A stretch of 64,000 bases of DNA from Symbiodinium natans (lineage: Eukaryota; Sar; Dinophyceae; Suessiales; Symbiodiniaceae): positions 677,001 through 741,000 of the forward strand of contig CAJNDS010002557.1 in the NCBI GenBank assembly GCA_905221605.1, given 5' to 3'. Under the pieces are notes generated by a model. It had not been told where the DNA came from and searched no databases. It saw nothing but the letters and a program-made list of their open reading frames with translations. Shown here in pieces: positions 1 through 10,265 of the stretch (its first letter is position 1; every line of letters starts with the position of its first letter). Made by a program: the position numbers and the translations under genes.

Positions 1-60
1 GATAAACCCTAAACACTAAACCCTAAACCCTAAACCCTAAACCCTAAACCCTAAACCCAC
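1..60 (-). repeat. Telomere-type CCCTAAA tract
   Basis: About seven CCCTAAA heptamers, one degenerate. The unit matches the TTTAGGG telomere repeat known from dinoflagellates and plants. It is short and followed at once by unique coding-like DNA, so it is one of many interspersed tracts and is not evidence that the window starts at a chromosome end. Confidence 0.9.
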
Positions 61-100
61 CTTCAGAAAAAGGCCCCTCCGGCATAGTGCCTCTGCCCCA

Positions 101-160
101 GGCTCCTGTCGTCCATGCTTGCAGACCTGGTGGAGGCGACGGTGGTCACATACAGACCCT
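101..160 (+). CDS. PPR-repeat fragment, candidate exon
   Basis: Directly after an acceptor-like ctctgccccag, the frame CTC-CTG-TCG reads LLSSMLADLVEATVVTYR. This is the end of one PPR helix pair followed by the T-V-V-T-Y start of the next. PPR proteins bind organellar RNA one base per repeat, but this piece is only about 20 codons and can be annotated only as an exon or remnant. It is followed by telomeric repeats. Confidence 0.5.
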
Positions 161-928
161 GGGCCGGTCCAAATTCGAGCGTTTTGATTGTTTTGGGGGT
201 TTAGGGTTTAGGGCTTAGAGAGCTTGGGGTTTAGGGTTTGGGGTTTGGGGTTTAGGGTTTAGGGTTTCGGGTTTAGGGTTTAGGGTTTAGGGCTACTATA
301 GGGGCCTCAAATAAGTAGAACAGGGTTTAGGTATTGTAGTATCATTATACAGGAACCCTAGGGGAATAGTATTAGTAATTCTTCCGAACCCTATATGAGA
401 TCGCTAGAGGTGCAGATTTTGAGGGTTTTAGGGTTTTCGGGTTGAGGGTTTACAGGTTTAGGGTTTTAGGGGTTTAGGCGGTTTAGGGTTGAGGGTTGTA
501 GGGTTCAGGGTTGAGGGTTCCTTTTTGTCTCATGCACTCCAGGGCATGTCATGTTCAGATCATAGGTCCGCTGGGTTTCAGAGGACCATATTCCGGAACA
601 TTGTTCAGAGTGTTTAGGGTTTAGGGTTTAGGGTTTAGGGTTTAGGGATTAGGGTTTAGGGTTTAGGGTTTAGGGTTTAGGGTTCAAGGGGCCAGCCTAG
701 GTATTTGCCAAGCTAAGACGGGAGAATTTTTCAAGGCTTTCACATCTTCCTTTCGGAGCTCCAACTGAATCCCGGAAGCCCTAAGTCCCTAAGTGTCACT
801 TCACTAAATTGTGGTTTCTTTTGTGGTTCGAAGTCGGCCCCTAATACTTAGGGTACCCAAAAAAAGGGACCCTAGTTTAGAGAGCTCGCCAAGCGCCAAG
901 TCCCTAGATCCCTAAACCAAGAAAGCCT
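161..928. repeat. Degenerate TTTAGGG tracts with unique islands
   Basis: TTTAGGG-derived tracts lie at 197-293, 421-512 and 609-686, mixed with TTTCGGG, TTTGGGG and TTGAGGG variants. The islands between them (294-420, 513-608, 687-928) show no frame that I can support as coding. The degeneracy suggests old tracts compared with the near-perfect arrays elsewhere. Confidence 0.8.
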
Positions 929-1065
929 TGAGATGTTCCCCCTGATACGAACAGTCCTTGACAGGGATGATAGTAGGGTTTAGGGTTTCGGGTTTAGGGT
1001 TTAGGGTTAGTAGGGGGTACTGTAATCCCTACTGAGGACCGTTAGTACAAGGTAGAACATCCCAA
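929..1065. mobile_element. Foldback/MITE-like element, TTGGGATGTTCC family, copy 1
   Basis: The left arm begins GATGTTCCCCCTGATAC and the right arm ends GAACATCCCAA. The arms are imperfect inverted repeats of roughly 45 bp; the inner right arm TGTAATCCCT...AGGACCGTTAGTA mirrors the inner left arm AACAGTCCTTGACAGGGATG. The loop is a TTTAGGG tract at 974-1010. There is no coding capacity. Three related copies occur near 20.6, 22.4 and 23.7 kb. Confidence 0.6.
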
Positions 1066-1109
1066 CCCAAGCCCCCATAACACAAGACCTTTCCCGCAAG
1101 AGAACCAAG

Positions 1110-1170
1110 GCGCGGCCATCAGCGCCTGTGAGAAGGGACGGCGCTGGCAGGAGGCCATGTGTCAGAGCAG
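1110..1170 (+). CDS. PPR-repeat fragment, candidate exon
   Basis: After ccaag|G the frame reads AAISACEKGRRWQEAM, the classic dinoflagellate-style PPR core (A-A-I-S-A-C-E-K-G followed by W-Q-E-A). It ends near a cagagcagg and then a TTTAGGG array. No donor site was identified. Confidence 0.6.
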
Positions 1171-1192
1171 GTTTTGGGCTTCTTGGGAGTTT

Positions 1193-1255
1193 GGGGGTTA
1201 GGGTTTAGGGTTTAGGGTTTAGGGTTTAGGGTTTAGGGTTTAGGGTTTAGGGTTT
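1193..1255 (+). repeat. TTTAGGG array
   Basis: Eight near-perfect TTTAGGG units directly downstream of the preceding PPR fragment. Confidence 0.9.
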
Positions 1256-2009
1256 CGAGAGTACAGGGCTCCGGGTGTTGGTGGAGGTGGCCTTCAGGAG
1301 CAAAATTTGGGGGCTTGTGGAACCAGCTCTGAGCCACTGCTGCCCCATGTTGAGCCCAGCCCACCTCATGCCTCCGCGGGAGCGGCCTTTTCCTAAACCC
1401 TAACCCCTAAACCCTAAACCCTATACAATTTCCGGGAGCTTGCTCCGCGCCTGTCTGCCATCAACAGTTCGAGTGGGCGCCTTTGGCCACACGCCGCCCT
1501 CAGAAGTAGGGAAGAGGCGACAAGCTGTAGACCAGTCTTATCACAGTGTATTCATATATAGGTACGTTGGTTTTAAACAAGGTATTCATATAGGTACTTT
1601 GATTTTGTTTTGAAGCAGTCTTATAGTCTGATCACAGTGTATTCATGTAGGTACTTTGTGTGTTCTCCACGTCGCATCAGGCTTAGGGTTCGGGGTAATG
1701 AAAGGGTTTAGGGTTTAGGGTTTAGGGTTTCGGGTTTCGGGTTTAGGGTTTAGGGTTTAGGGTTTAGGGATTGTGAGAATCAAGACAGATGAGGGCTTAG
1801 GGGCTTGGGGACGATTTGGTTGGCCCCCCCCCCCCCCCCTTCCCACACACACAGCAAGAGCCCTAAGACGGCCATATGGCTACTTTGCAGCATCCCATAT
1901 TTTGAGGTAGCGAGGTTCGGATTTGAAGGTTTAGGGAGTTTGGTCACTAGCCCTAAACCCTAAACCCTAAACCCTAAACCCTAAACCCTAAACCCTAGAC
2001 CCTAAAGAG
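1256..2009. repeat. Mosaic: short tracts in both orientations, poly-C
   Basis: CCCTAAA tracts at 1394-1426 and 1950-2006, a TTTAGGG tract at 1703-1769 and a run of about 15 C at 1825-1839. Positions 1541-1667 carry a partial direct duplication around tcacagtgtattcat and ataggtac. No gene is supported. Confidence 0.75.
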
Positions 2010-2120
2010 GCTTTGGAGCTGCTGCTTTCCATGGCGGTTGTCCACCTCCGTGCCAATGTCGTGACCTACACCGCGGCCATCACGGCATGCAGTTGCCTGC
2101 CTGCTTGGGGTCCAGGCTTT
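2010..2120 (+). CDS. PPR-repeat fragment, candidate exon
   Basis: After aaagag|G the frame reads ALELLLSMAVVHLRANVV then TYTAAITACSCLPAW, covering helix B of one repeat and helix A of the next. The frame stays open to 2309 but loses PPR character after the tryptophan. It is preceded by a CCCTAAA tract. Confidence 0.6.
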
Positions 2121-2274
2121 GTGAACCCTGAACCGTTGCGGGGCTCTTCTTTTGCCGATACGCAGCCTCAACCCAAGACCCTAAGCCCTAAGTCCTCTCA
2201 AGCCATTGAATGCCGAGTTGAGTCACTAGCTGGGTCAATCGGAAGCCGCACTGAGCACTGGCTAGCAAACAGCA

Positions 2275-2450
2275 ACAACGGTAGCAGTAGCAGCAGCAGT
2301 TGTGGGTAGTCGTTTGCCGTAGTAGTAGGACGAGGAGCAGGAGTAAGAGGAGCAGCAGTGAGTAGCAGTAGCAGCGTCTAGGATTTGTGGACCTGTGGGG
2401 TTTCCATGCCGAACCAAGATGCACAACCCCCCCCCCCCCCCCCCGCCCCC
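2275..2450. repeat. Imperfect AGC/AGT trinucleotide repeat and poly-C run
   Basis: Interrupted agcagt/agcagc and gaggag triplets cover about 2275-2380, followed by a run of about 17 C near 2427-2444. Stop-free frames through the triplets are a by-product of the repeat. Confidence 0.7.
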
Positions 2451-2478
2451 GAAGGCCTAAGTTTAGAGCCTTGGTGGT

Positions 2479-2530
2479 CTTAGGGTTTAGGGTTTAGGGT
2501 CTACCCTAAACCCTAAACCCTAAGCCCTTA
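2479..2530. repeat. Head-to-head telomeric tracts
   Basis: Three TTTAGGG units run to position 2500 and turn at gtctaccc into CCCTAAA units, giving an inverted, potentially hairpin-forming junction. Confidence 0.8.
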
Positions 2531-2574
2531 AAGGTCTTGGGGTCCAGGGCTCCTAACTTCTCCCGGCTGCACAG

Positions 2575-2665
2575 GTTCGGCCAGCCGCTGGGAGCTTGCT
2601 TTGACGGTGCTAGGCATGCTCCAAGCCGAGGGCCTCGCAGGCACCCCTGTGACATGGTGGCTGGG
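2575..2665 (+). CDS. PPR-repeat fragment, candidate exon
   Basis: Following ggctgcacag|G the frame reads SASRWELALTVLGMLQAEG and then GTPVTW. This is PPR helix B (W-E-L-A-L-x-x-L-x-M-L) and the start of the following repeat. The coding likeness ends where the TTTAGGG array begins. Confidence 0.6.
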
Positions 2666-2791
2666 TTTAGGGTTTAGGGTTTAGGGTTTAGGGTTTAGGG
2701 TTTAGGGTTTAGGGTTTAGGGTTTAGGGTTTAGGGTTTAGGGTTTAGGGTTTAGGGTTTAGGGTTTAGGGTTTAGGGTTTAGGGTTTAGGG
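2663..2791 (+). repeat. TTTAGGG array, about 18 units
   Basis: Uninterrupted perfect TTTAGGG heptamers abutting the previous PPR fragment. The perfection argues for recent expansion. Confidence 0.95.
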
Positions 2792-3141
2792 ATCCTAGAA
2801 TGCCCTATAGAAGTGAAAGTGTACACTTTTTGGGCGCTTCTGAACTCAGCAACCAGGATGAAAGCAGTAAGCCAGCCCGAAGATAAGGGTGTAATATTGG
2901 GACCTTGATAATTGCAATTGGGGCTTGGAGGGGAGCATAGTATACTTATAAAGAGACCCTACAGGAAAACCAGAAGCAATTAGTCCGACCCCGATAGTAG
3001 GGCGTCGGGGGCTGCCGGGTGCGGGTGAAGGCTCTAGCCGGCTGCGCCCGCTGTCTTTCAGGGGGCTAAACCCTAAACCCTAAATCCTAAACCCCAAACC
3101 CTAAACCCTGAACCCTAAACTCTACAAGCCCCCACGGGCAG
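2792..3141. other. Unique island plus CCCTAAA tract
   Basis: Positions 2792-3065 show nothing recognisable on either strand. A slightly degenerate CCCTAAA tract lies at 3066-3120. Confidence 0.7.
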
Positions 3142-3223
3142 GCAACTTCATTACCTACGATGCAGCGCTCTACGCCTGCGATGTCGGAGCCCAATGGCTG
3201 CGGGCCTTGCTCCTCGACCTTTG
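3142..3223 (+). CDS. PPR-repeat fragment, candidate exon
   Basis: After cacgggcag|G the frame reads NFITYDAALYACDVGAQWLR then ALLLDL, an almost complete PPR repeat core. It runs straight into a TTTAGGG array, so the 3' boundary is unclear. Confidence 0.6.
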
Positions 3224-3345
3224 CTTAGGGTTTAGGGTTTAGGGTTTAGGGTTTAGGGTTTAGGGTTTAGGGTTTAGGGTTTAGGGTTTAGGGTTTAGGG
3301 TTTAGGGTTTAGGGTTTAGGGTTTAGGGTTTGGGTTTAGGGTTTC
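3224..3345 (+). repeat. TTTAGGG array, about 17 units
   Basis: Perfect heptamers except near the 3' end, where TTTGGG and TTTCGG variants appear. Confidence 0.95.
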
Positions 3346-3713
3346 GGACTACTAGGTAGGCCTTCGGGATATTTTATATTTTCCTCTACTGGGTTTAAGA
3401 GGGTCAGGTTTAGGAACATTGTTCAGAGGGTTTTAAGGGCCATGCTAGCACAGGGTGTTTGGGGTTCATTCGTTTAGTGTTGAATTAGGGTTTGAGGTTG
3501 AGAGTTGAGGGCTTAAACGGTGTTCTTATCGATGTTTGCAGGGCTTAGATAGGGTCACGGCCGATGTTTGCGGCCCGGTCTTTCCGGGCTGAAGGTTCAG
3601 TTCTTGTGTGTTGCAGTTGTGGGCATGGGCTCACGTTGCGGGCAGCGCGCCCTCAACCGACCAAAAATTTATGGGCCTGGGGTTTGAATGTTCATAAGTT
3701 TGTGTTGTGTTTA
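3346..3713. other. Unique DNA, no gene seen
   Basis: Contains degenerate TTTAGGG-like words but no PPR core and no other recognisable product. Confidence 0.6.
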
Positions 3714-3840
3714 TTATTAGTAGTCGTCGTCGTAGTAGTAGTAGCAGTAGTAGTAGCAGTAGTAGTAGCAGTAGTAGTATTGTTAGTATTATTATTAGTA
3801 GTATTATGATTAGAATTATTATTTGTATTATCATTCTTGT
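3714..3840. repeat. TAG/TAA/CGT trinucleotide microsatellite
   Basis: About 40 triplets, mainly tag and cag, then tat/tta at the 3' end. It gives long stop-free frames in several registers (poly-V, poly-L, poly-N or T), which are repeat artefacts. Confidence 0.9.
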
Positions 3841-6600
3841 TAGTGGTGTTTTTCCAGTGTTGAACTGGACCTTGAAGGCTAGCTAAAACCATATGGACCC
3901 TATATCGACCCGACGAGCCTGGCTGTGGAAAGCCCAAGAACTTCCCCAAAGCCTTCCTCACCCTGAAACTCCTTAGGCCTGAATTTTCGTTATAGGATTT
4001 TGGTAGGGCTGTTTCTTACCCGGAAACTCCTGAAGCCTGAACTTTAGTTATAGGATTTTGGGGTTTGGGGTTTAGGGTTGTTCCGACCCATGGGTTTCGG
4101 GTTTTATAGGGCTTCGAGGATGGGTTCGGGATCCGAAACATGGCAGTACGGTAGTGATCAACCCTTGAAGCCTCAAGCCAACGCCCCCCCCCCCCCCCCC
4201 CAGGCTTCTTCTGGCAGATTTGGCCGGTGGTTCCCTGCCAGTCCTTGCTGAGCGGCAGCGTGCGTAGAGTTCGGGGTATGCTTGGTTGCTGGTAAGGAAT
4301 GGAACATTAAGTCATAGGCCTACCCTGTTCGATTCAACTTGAAACCCAACAGCATGTGCTGTCGGAATAAACAGGCGAAGCATCTCCAGCCCTAAACCCT
4401 CAACCCTCAACCCTAAACCCTAAACCCTAAACCCTAAACTCCTCAGCCCACCGGAGGGTTCAGGCCTCTTAAGATGTGGGATTGTGTTTTTGGGGTTTCG
4501 GGTTGAGGGTCTCTCTTCTCCTGGCAGGCTCCAAGAAGCCGCGCAGGGGGGGAGGGGGGGTTGTTCTGCAGGGGCTCCGCTCCTTTTCCGGCACCTGCTG
4601 CGGGTTTAGGGTTCAGGGTTTAGGGTTTAGGGTTTAGGGTTTAGGGTTTAGGGTTTAGGGTTTAGGGTTTAGGGTTGAAGAAGCCTTTGTGGGGTTTACG
4701 GAGTGAAGAACAACCCTCCCCCCCCCACCGCCGCCGCCCCCAACATGGAGATGCATGGCAATGATCCCATGTCGCGGGAGCTCCCGAAAAATGAGCTTGT
4801 CCGCAACACGCAGAAATCAGGGTTTAGGGTTTAGGGTTGGGGTTTGGGGTTAGGGGGGGGGAAGGGGGGGCGGGAGGGAAAGGGGGGGGGGGGGCGGGGG
4901 TAAGGTCCTTTTAAAGCCTCATGCCACTCAATCTTTAGAACCACTAATGCAACGCATTCCCTAAACGCCCAAACCCCCAGGAACACAAGAGCAGCAAGAA
5001 CCACCAGCAGCCACACGCAGCATGGTCTTCCACATTGACGTGCAATTAGGTGAGGTGTTGTGAGGGTGCGGGTGGCATGATGCTGTGCGAACCCTTCTGC
5101 AGTCATCAACCCTCAACCCTAGACCCTTCTTCTGACCATTTGAGAATGGGCTTGAGACTCCGAAATCCCTGCTTAACCTCGCCGCCAGAAAGCCCCACAA
5201 GGCCCGAACACCCGAAGCCTCGCAGACCCTGCCCCATGCCGGTAAGCCCACAAACCCCTTAACCCTAACACTCCCTGTGCTTCAAGAACATCTCATCAGG
5301 AGGCGGGAGCATCCGCCAAAGCCGCGAAACACTGAAGGAGTGCCGAATAAAGAAGGGGGTTTAGGCGTGGTTAGGGTTCCTAGTGGGGTGGATGCACTGC
5401 ACCCCGAAACCCTACAAACCCTAAACCCTACCAACCCTACACCCCACAAACCCTACACCCCACAAACCCTAAACCGTAACCCTAAACCCTAAACCCTAAA
5501 CCCTAAACCCTAAACCCTAAGCCTTAAAACCTCTAAACCCCAAACCCTGTGCAGGACACCACTTACCCAAGAGCGCGGAAGACACTTTTTTTCCAACTGG
5601 GAGACACGCAGGCTCGAGAGCAGCAAAAGTGTGACCCTCAGCACACTCTGTAGTCGAGTAAGTTGCTTTTAGCCCTAAACCCTAAACCCTAAACCCTAGT
5701 TGCTGTCCCCCCCTATGTGGGGAGTGGGGCTGTGGCTTGGTACCCCGTTCTACTCCCCAGGCTTCGTAGAATCCCCCTATCCAGTTTCCTTGGAGGAACC
5801 AGGGGTTTTGGGGAACTTTGGTCTCGGGGCACCTTCGGCAGGATATAGGGCGCTTGTTTTTTTTTTTTAAAGTTTGTTTTTTTTTGTTTTGCGGGGGGGG
5901 GGGGGGTAGGCACGACTAGTTGGAAGCGCTGTGCCCAGACGATGACTGAAGTGATTTGGGTCCTTAAGCCCTACTGGGACTTGCAAAGCCTTCCCCGCCC
6001 GGTGGCCCCCAAAACCCTGAAGAACCCTAAGCCCTAAACCCAAAACCCAAAACCCTGAAGAAACCTACGCCCCAAAACCCTCTTGAGCATCTGCGTCATG
6101 CGATGCCAGTATGGCCGGAGGCCGTACGCTGGGCAGTTCTCAAAACTGCGGCTTGGGTTTCGGAAATTTAGGGCTTTAGTGATTAGGGTTGTTGGTCCTT
6201 CAAGTTTTTTGGTCCTTAGGGTTTAGGGTTTGCAGGGTTTGCAGTTTTGGGGGTTGGTTGAAGTTTGATGACCGCCCAGGTCTGGAATCTCTTAAAGCTT
6301 ATTCGCTCTGGCTGGCTGCATGGTTGTGCAACTGCAGAGCTTGATCTCAGCATTCGCAGGAGCCAGTTGTCCGCAAAAGGTGCTTGAAACGACTTCTTTC
6401 GCAGTCGAGTTGGCCATCGTTCACCTAATTCCTGAGGACCCTTACCACTACACCTTAACCAGTAAACCTTCAACCCTAAACCCCAAACCCAGCCCCGAAT
6501 GCACAAGTACGGGGCTTCCCTTGGGTCCGAAGTTCAAGGGCTTCTGGGGCAGCGCAGACCTCGGATCGTGGCTTGAAAAAGAAGCTCTGCTGAAGTAGGT
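3841..6600. repeat. Mosaic of telomeric tracts, poly-C/G runs and unique islands
   Basis: CCCTAAA tracts lie at about 4389-4440, 5395-5545 and 5672-5698; TTTAGGG at 4602-4676 and 4819-4850. C or G runs occur at 4187-4201, 4847-4900 and 5895-5906. Near-duplicate sentences occur at 3962-4000 and 4019-4060 (the gaaactcc...aggattttgg words). I see no PPR core or other supported gene in this 2.7 kb. Confidence 0.7.
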
Positions 6601-7565
6601 ACCCCAGAATCTGGGTTTAGGATTTAGGGTTGGGGTTTAGGGTTTAGGGTTTAGTGTTTTAGGGTTTTAGGGTTTAGGGTTTAGGGTTTAGGGCTTAGGG
6701 TTATACCGTTATACCTCCTCGATCTGCTGCGATGGCCTCCGCAATCTATTTGCGCTAAAAGCAAAGCACTGGCTTCGCAAAGACCAGCTTTAGACAGGGC
6801 TTTAGACAGGGCAGGACTTAGGGGTTTAGGGTTTAGGGTTAGGGTTTAGGGTTTAGGGTTTAGGGTTTAGGGTTTAGGGTTTAGGGTTTAGGGTTTAGGG
6901 TTTAGGGTTTAGGGTTTAGGGTTTAGGGTTGAAAAAATTAGTGTTTAGGGTTTAGGGTTTAGGGTTTAGGGTTTAGGGTTTAGGGTTTAGGGCGGTTTTC
7001 CTAAGAGCTAGAACCCGAACTTTCCCTAACCGACAAGGGTGGTAGGACTTCTTGCGGCCAGCCAGCCAGCCAGTTTTTGACCTGCCCCAGCTCTTGTGAT
7101 GAGGTTTAGGGTTTAGGGTTTAGGGTTTAGGGTTTAGGGTTTAGGGTTTAGGGTTTAGGGCCTGAAGGCTGGAGTAGTGCAGCAGAGTCCCTCCCTTATG
7201 TGCTGCTTGACCACTGCATAGCAACCAGCGAGTTTGGGAATCTGACATGCCCTATTTCCCTGGCACTAGAGAAACCGAGACCCGGACCTAAACCCGAAAC
7301 CCTAAACCCTAAACCCTAAACCCTAGACCCTAAACCCTAAACCCTGTTTTGCCAGGGTACGGATCTCCGAAGTGCCTTTTGCTGGAAACCTTATTCCTTA
7401 AGTCCTACGCCTAAGCGCCCGAATGCAGATCTTCCGGCAACCCGCAGCCCGAGCCTTCGCAATTCGTGAGGAGCAAGGGCGGTTTAGGGTTTAGGGTTTA
7501 GGGTTTAGGGTTTAGGGCTTAGGGCTTAGGGCTTAGGGTTTAGGGTTTAGTATTTAGGGTTTAGA
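6601..7565. repeat. Cluster of telomeric arrays
   Basis: TTTAGGG arrays at 6601-6703 (degenerate), 6818-6929, 6941-6992, 7104-7160 and 7481-7565 (with TTTAGGG to CTTAGGG variants), and CCCTAAA at 7285-7344. A gccagccagccag tetranucleotide run sits near 7058. The islands are not coding as far as can be seen. Confidence 0.85.
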
Positions 7566-8173
7566 GGCGCTTGCCCTTGAAACCGAACTCAACCCTAGAC
7601 TCAGCTATGGAAGAGCTGGGGTGTGGGCACAATTGACAGACTCCAGCCGATGGCTTTCACGCGACGAGGCTTTATAACCTGACGCAGCAGATGAGGAAAG
7701 TGGCGTTCCAAGCTAGGCTTTCTACGGTCTGAGATTTCGGGTGAGCCTTGGTCCCTGCTACAAGCCCTAAACCCAACCCCCAAACTACCAATTGCATAAG
7801 AACCCCCCCAAATAATGTAGCGATTCTTCCTTACAAGGCTAACACAGGGATTGTTCTTTAATATTTTGAGGGGTATCTCAGCCAAATGGTAGAACCCCCA
7901 AACACTAAACTGTCCTTGAGGAAGTCACGAAGCGCAAGGGGGTGTAACCTGGGACCACATGGAAGTCCAAACCAGGATTGGACGCAGGCTGAACAGAGCT
8001 GCTGTTAAGGAAGTCGAGTTTAGGGTTTTTGGTTTGTGTGTGCTGGGGCCTATGATTTGATTGTATAGTCGTGAGGCCATTTTGGATACGATCTAGGGTG
8101 GGACTTGCTGCTTAGAGGTTCTAGGGTTTAGGTCTCCATTCGAGTCCCGCTTTGGGCTCGCAGGCATCCTTCC
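7566..8173. other. Unique DNA, no gene seen
   Basis: About 600 bp with few telomeric words. No frame on either strand resembles a known protein. Confidence 0.5.
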
Positions 8174-8283
8174 CCTAAGCCCTAAGCCCTAAGCCCTAAG
8201 CCCTAAGCCCTAAGCCCTAAGCCCTAAGCCCTAAGCCCTATGCCCTATGCCCTAAGCCCTAAACCCTAAACCCTAAACCCTAG
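8174..8283 (-). repeat. CCCTAAG variant array grading into CCCTAAA
   Basis: About 12 copies of CCCTAAG, two CCCTATG units, then CCCTAAA units. The variant is locally homogenised, so it spread as a block and did not arise by scattered point mutation. Confidence 0.9.
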
Positions 8284-8839
8284 GCTTTTGTATTGTAGAG
8301 CAGTGTCATTTATCCGTACCGTGCTGACGGGTGTCGTCGAAGCATACCCAAGACGCCAACAAGGACTCCGAGGGCCTGCATTTGTTGCACATGGTTTAGG
8401 GTTTAGGGTTTAGGGTTTAGGGTTTAGGGTTGAGGGTTTAGGGTTTAGGGTTGAGGGTTGAGGGTTTAGGGCATTTCTAAGAAGACCAAGCATCCCTTCA
8501 GCGGCCATGGCGCTCTCTGCTCGCATTACCCATGTCGAGTGCGGCAAGTATGGAACGAAAGTCATTGCTCCTGGACACGGCTTCCCTCATGGGGCACGGA
8601 TCCAGGTCGTTGGCGTACCTTAGGGATACTTGGAAACATTTCTTTCGGGGCACTGGGACTCCTAAGAAACAGCTAAGATTGTGATTTTGCTGGGGTTCCA
8701 AGTTCAGTATAGGTGCGAGCTCTGGAGGGAACCTTCGTTGTTCAGCACTTCAAACGCATGGGCAACAACAGCTTCGAAATCCTCCGGGACGTTTCTGCCG
8801 AGATCGAGTCTGTCGACCCTGTCAGCTCGATTCTCTGTC
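8284..8839. other. Unique DNA with one TTTAGGG/TTGAGGG tract
   Basis: A TTTAGGG tract with TTGAGGG variants lies at 8394-8471. The remainder has short open stretches without a recognisable product. Confidence 0.5.
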
Positions 8840-8949
8840 GTGCTTTACTGTAACTTTATATCCTTAGCCTTTTTTGGGTTTATAGGGTTTCTTAATAAGG
8901 CAGCTAAAAATCTAAGTTTTTCGCTACCCTGCTAAGTGCAGCCGAGGAT
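8840..8949. repeat. Dispersed 110-bp repeat, copy A
   Basis: Runs from gtgctttactgtaacttta to gctaagtgcagccgag. A close copy with a few substitutions and small indels is at 20,630-20,741. It is non-coding. Confidence 0.8.
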
Positions 8950-9055
8950 TGTTCATACAAAGACACCGCACCAGATCCCCAACAGACACGACTCGGTGCA
9001 GATCTGTGGGTGCGACATGGAGGCCGGTGTGCAGGCGGAGCGCTTCTTGGTGTTT

Positions 9056-9161
9056 CCCGGTGGTATACCCTTTACCCTTGTTTGAGTTCCAGGTTCCCTT
9101 GGAAAGTAGCCAACCCAAAAAAGGGTGCCCTTATCATAATCTGGTTACTGGGCTACCAAGG
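9056..9161. repeat. Dispersed ~105-bp repeat, copy A
   Basis: Runs from cccggtgg through aaagtagccaa and aaaaagggtgcccttat to ggttactgggct. A diverged copy lies at 19,090-19,195. Short frames through it are not credible genes. Confidence 0.7.
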
Positions 9162-9664
9162 ATTCTACCACATCGGTGAGATCTGTGATAAGATGTCCTT
9201 GCGCTTGGAAGAGTACTGTCACGACAGACGAGCCTTTCGTCCGGCGAAGATTCCCGCCGGCCTTGCGAAGGGATGGCTTTGCCGCAAGAGTTGCAGCATC
9301 GTTCTGCCAGAGTCGTGTAGTGGGTCGAGTAGTGGCGTGGCTTCTCTGGTGTTTCGGCCACCTCCCCCGGAAAGCACCTGCGTGCTGGAATGGCGCGCTG
9401 CGCTTGGCGCTGCTCAGATGTCTTGCAAGCTGCCTCAAATTTCAGATCTCAAGCCACCGCGAAGCCCAGAAGCAACTTTGCTACATGTCGGGAAGTGTGG
9501 GTGGGAGTATTGCACGGGTCTATTCCAGAGACAAGCTGACCTGGACTTCTGGATGGGGCCAGGTCTCGTGTCTATCCGTTACGTGGAAACTCTGGGTTGG
9601 TGCCTCGGCAGCAGATGCCCTAAACCCTAAACCCGAAAGCCGAAACCCTAAACAGCACTCCTGA
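9162..9664 (+). other. Open region without telomeric repeats, function unknown
   Basis: About 450 bp is free of stops in two + frames, for example 9176-9664, and contains no TTTAGGG words until 9619. GC is higher than in its flanks. Neither frame resembles a protein family I know, and overlapping open frames in GC-rich DNA are common, so this is a candidate exon region only. Confidence 0.3.
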
Positions 9665-10030
9665 TGGCGGTGGGGGGTTGTTTCTGTTTCAACGCACGCA
9701 TGTGGCGAGCAGGTGCCTGTTGGCGGATGTGGAGCCTCTCCATCCTTTGCAGGAGGAACGACTATACCTGAAGTTGGCAGAAGGGCGGGCGCAGCAGCTC
9801 CTTTATGTTCGGCAGGATGCTGACGTTCCTGAGCATGTTTCAGCAAGACTCCATGATCATGCTCAATGATGACTCAGTTCCATATGATGAGTCTATATGT
9901 ATATATATATATATATTTTTTTTTTATGTATGGTACCCCTACCCCCCCCCCCCCCCTCCAAAGACCTATGCTCTTTTGTGGGCCTCTTCTGTGGGCCTTT
10001 GGGGAAGGGTGGGGTGCCGTGGTCACGAGT
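9665..10030. other. No gene seen; AT microsatellite and poly-C
   Basis: A (TA)n stretch near 9898-9915 is followed by a T run and a run of about 15 C near 9942-9957. Confidence 0.6.
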
Positions 10031-10265
10031 TTCCAAGAACCAAGATTTCAGGGGGTGTTGCCTCTTTGTTCTTGGTTTCCGAGACCCTTTAGATATATTA
10101 AAACTCAGGGCCCCAGGAACCAAAATGTCAGGGAGTCTTGCTTCTTGGCCCTTGGTTCCCAGGGCCCTGGGTTACAAAATCACAAGTTTTAACCATATCT
10201 GTTTAACCCAGGGCCCCCACGAACCAAGAACCAAGAGCCAAGATTTCAGGGAGTTTGGGTTTTTG
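10031..10265. repeat. Degenerate ~85-100 bp tandem repeat with internal hairpin
   Basis: Three imperfect copies centred on gaaccaagatttcaggg-like words at about 10,035, 10,117 and 10,220. The second copy is itself an inverted repeat: AGGGCCCCAGGAACCAA at about 10,109 against TTGGTTCCCAGGGCCCT at about 10,149. Confidence 0.75.

Noticed and set aside
1-60. Chromosome end at the window start
   Set aside because: Only seven repeats, and the same tracts occur dozens of times internally in both orientations.
3714-3840. Poly-Val/Leu and poly-Asn/Thr proteins over the trinucleotide repeat
   Set aside because: Open frames arise in several registers simply because the triplet repeat lacks stops.
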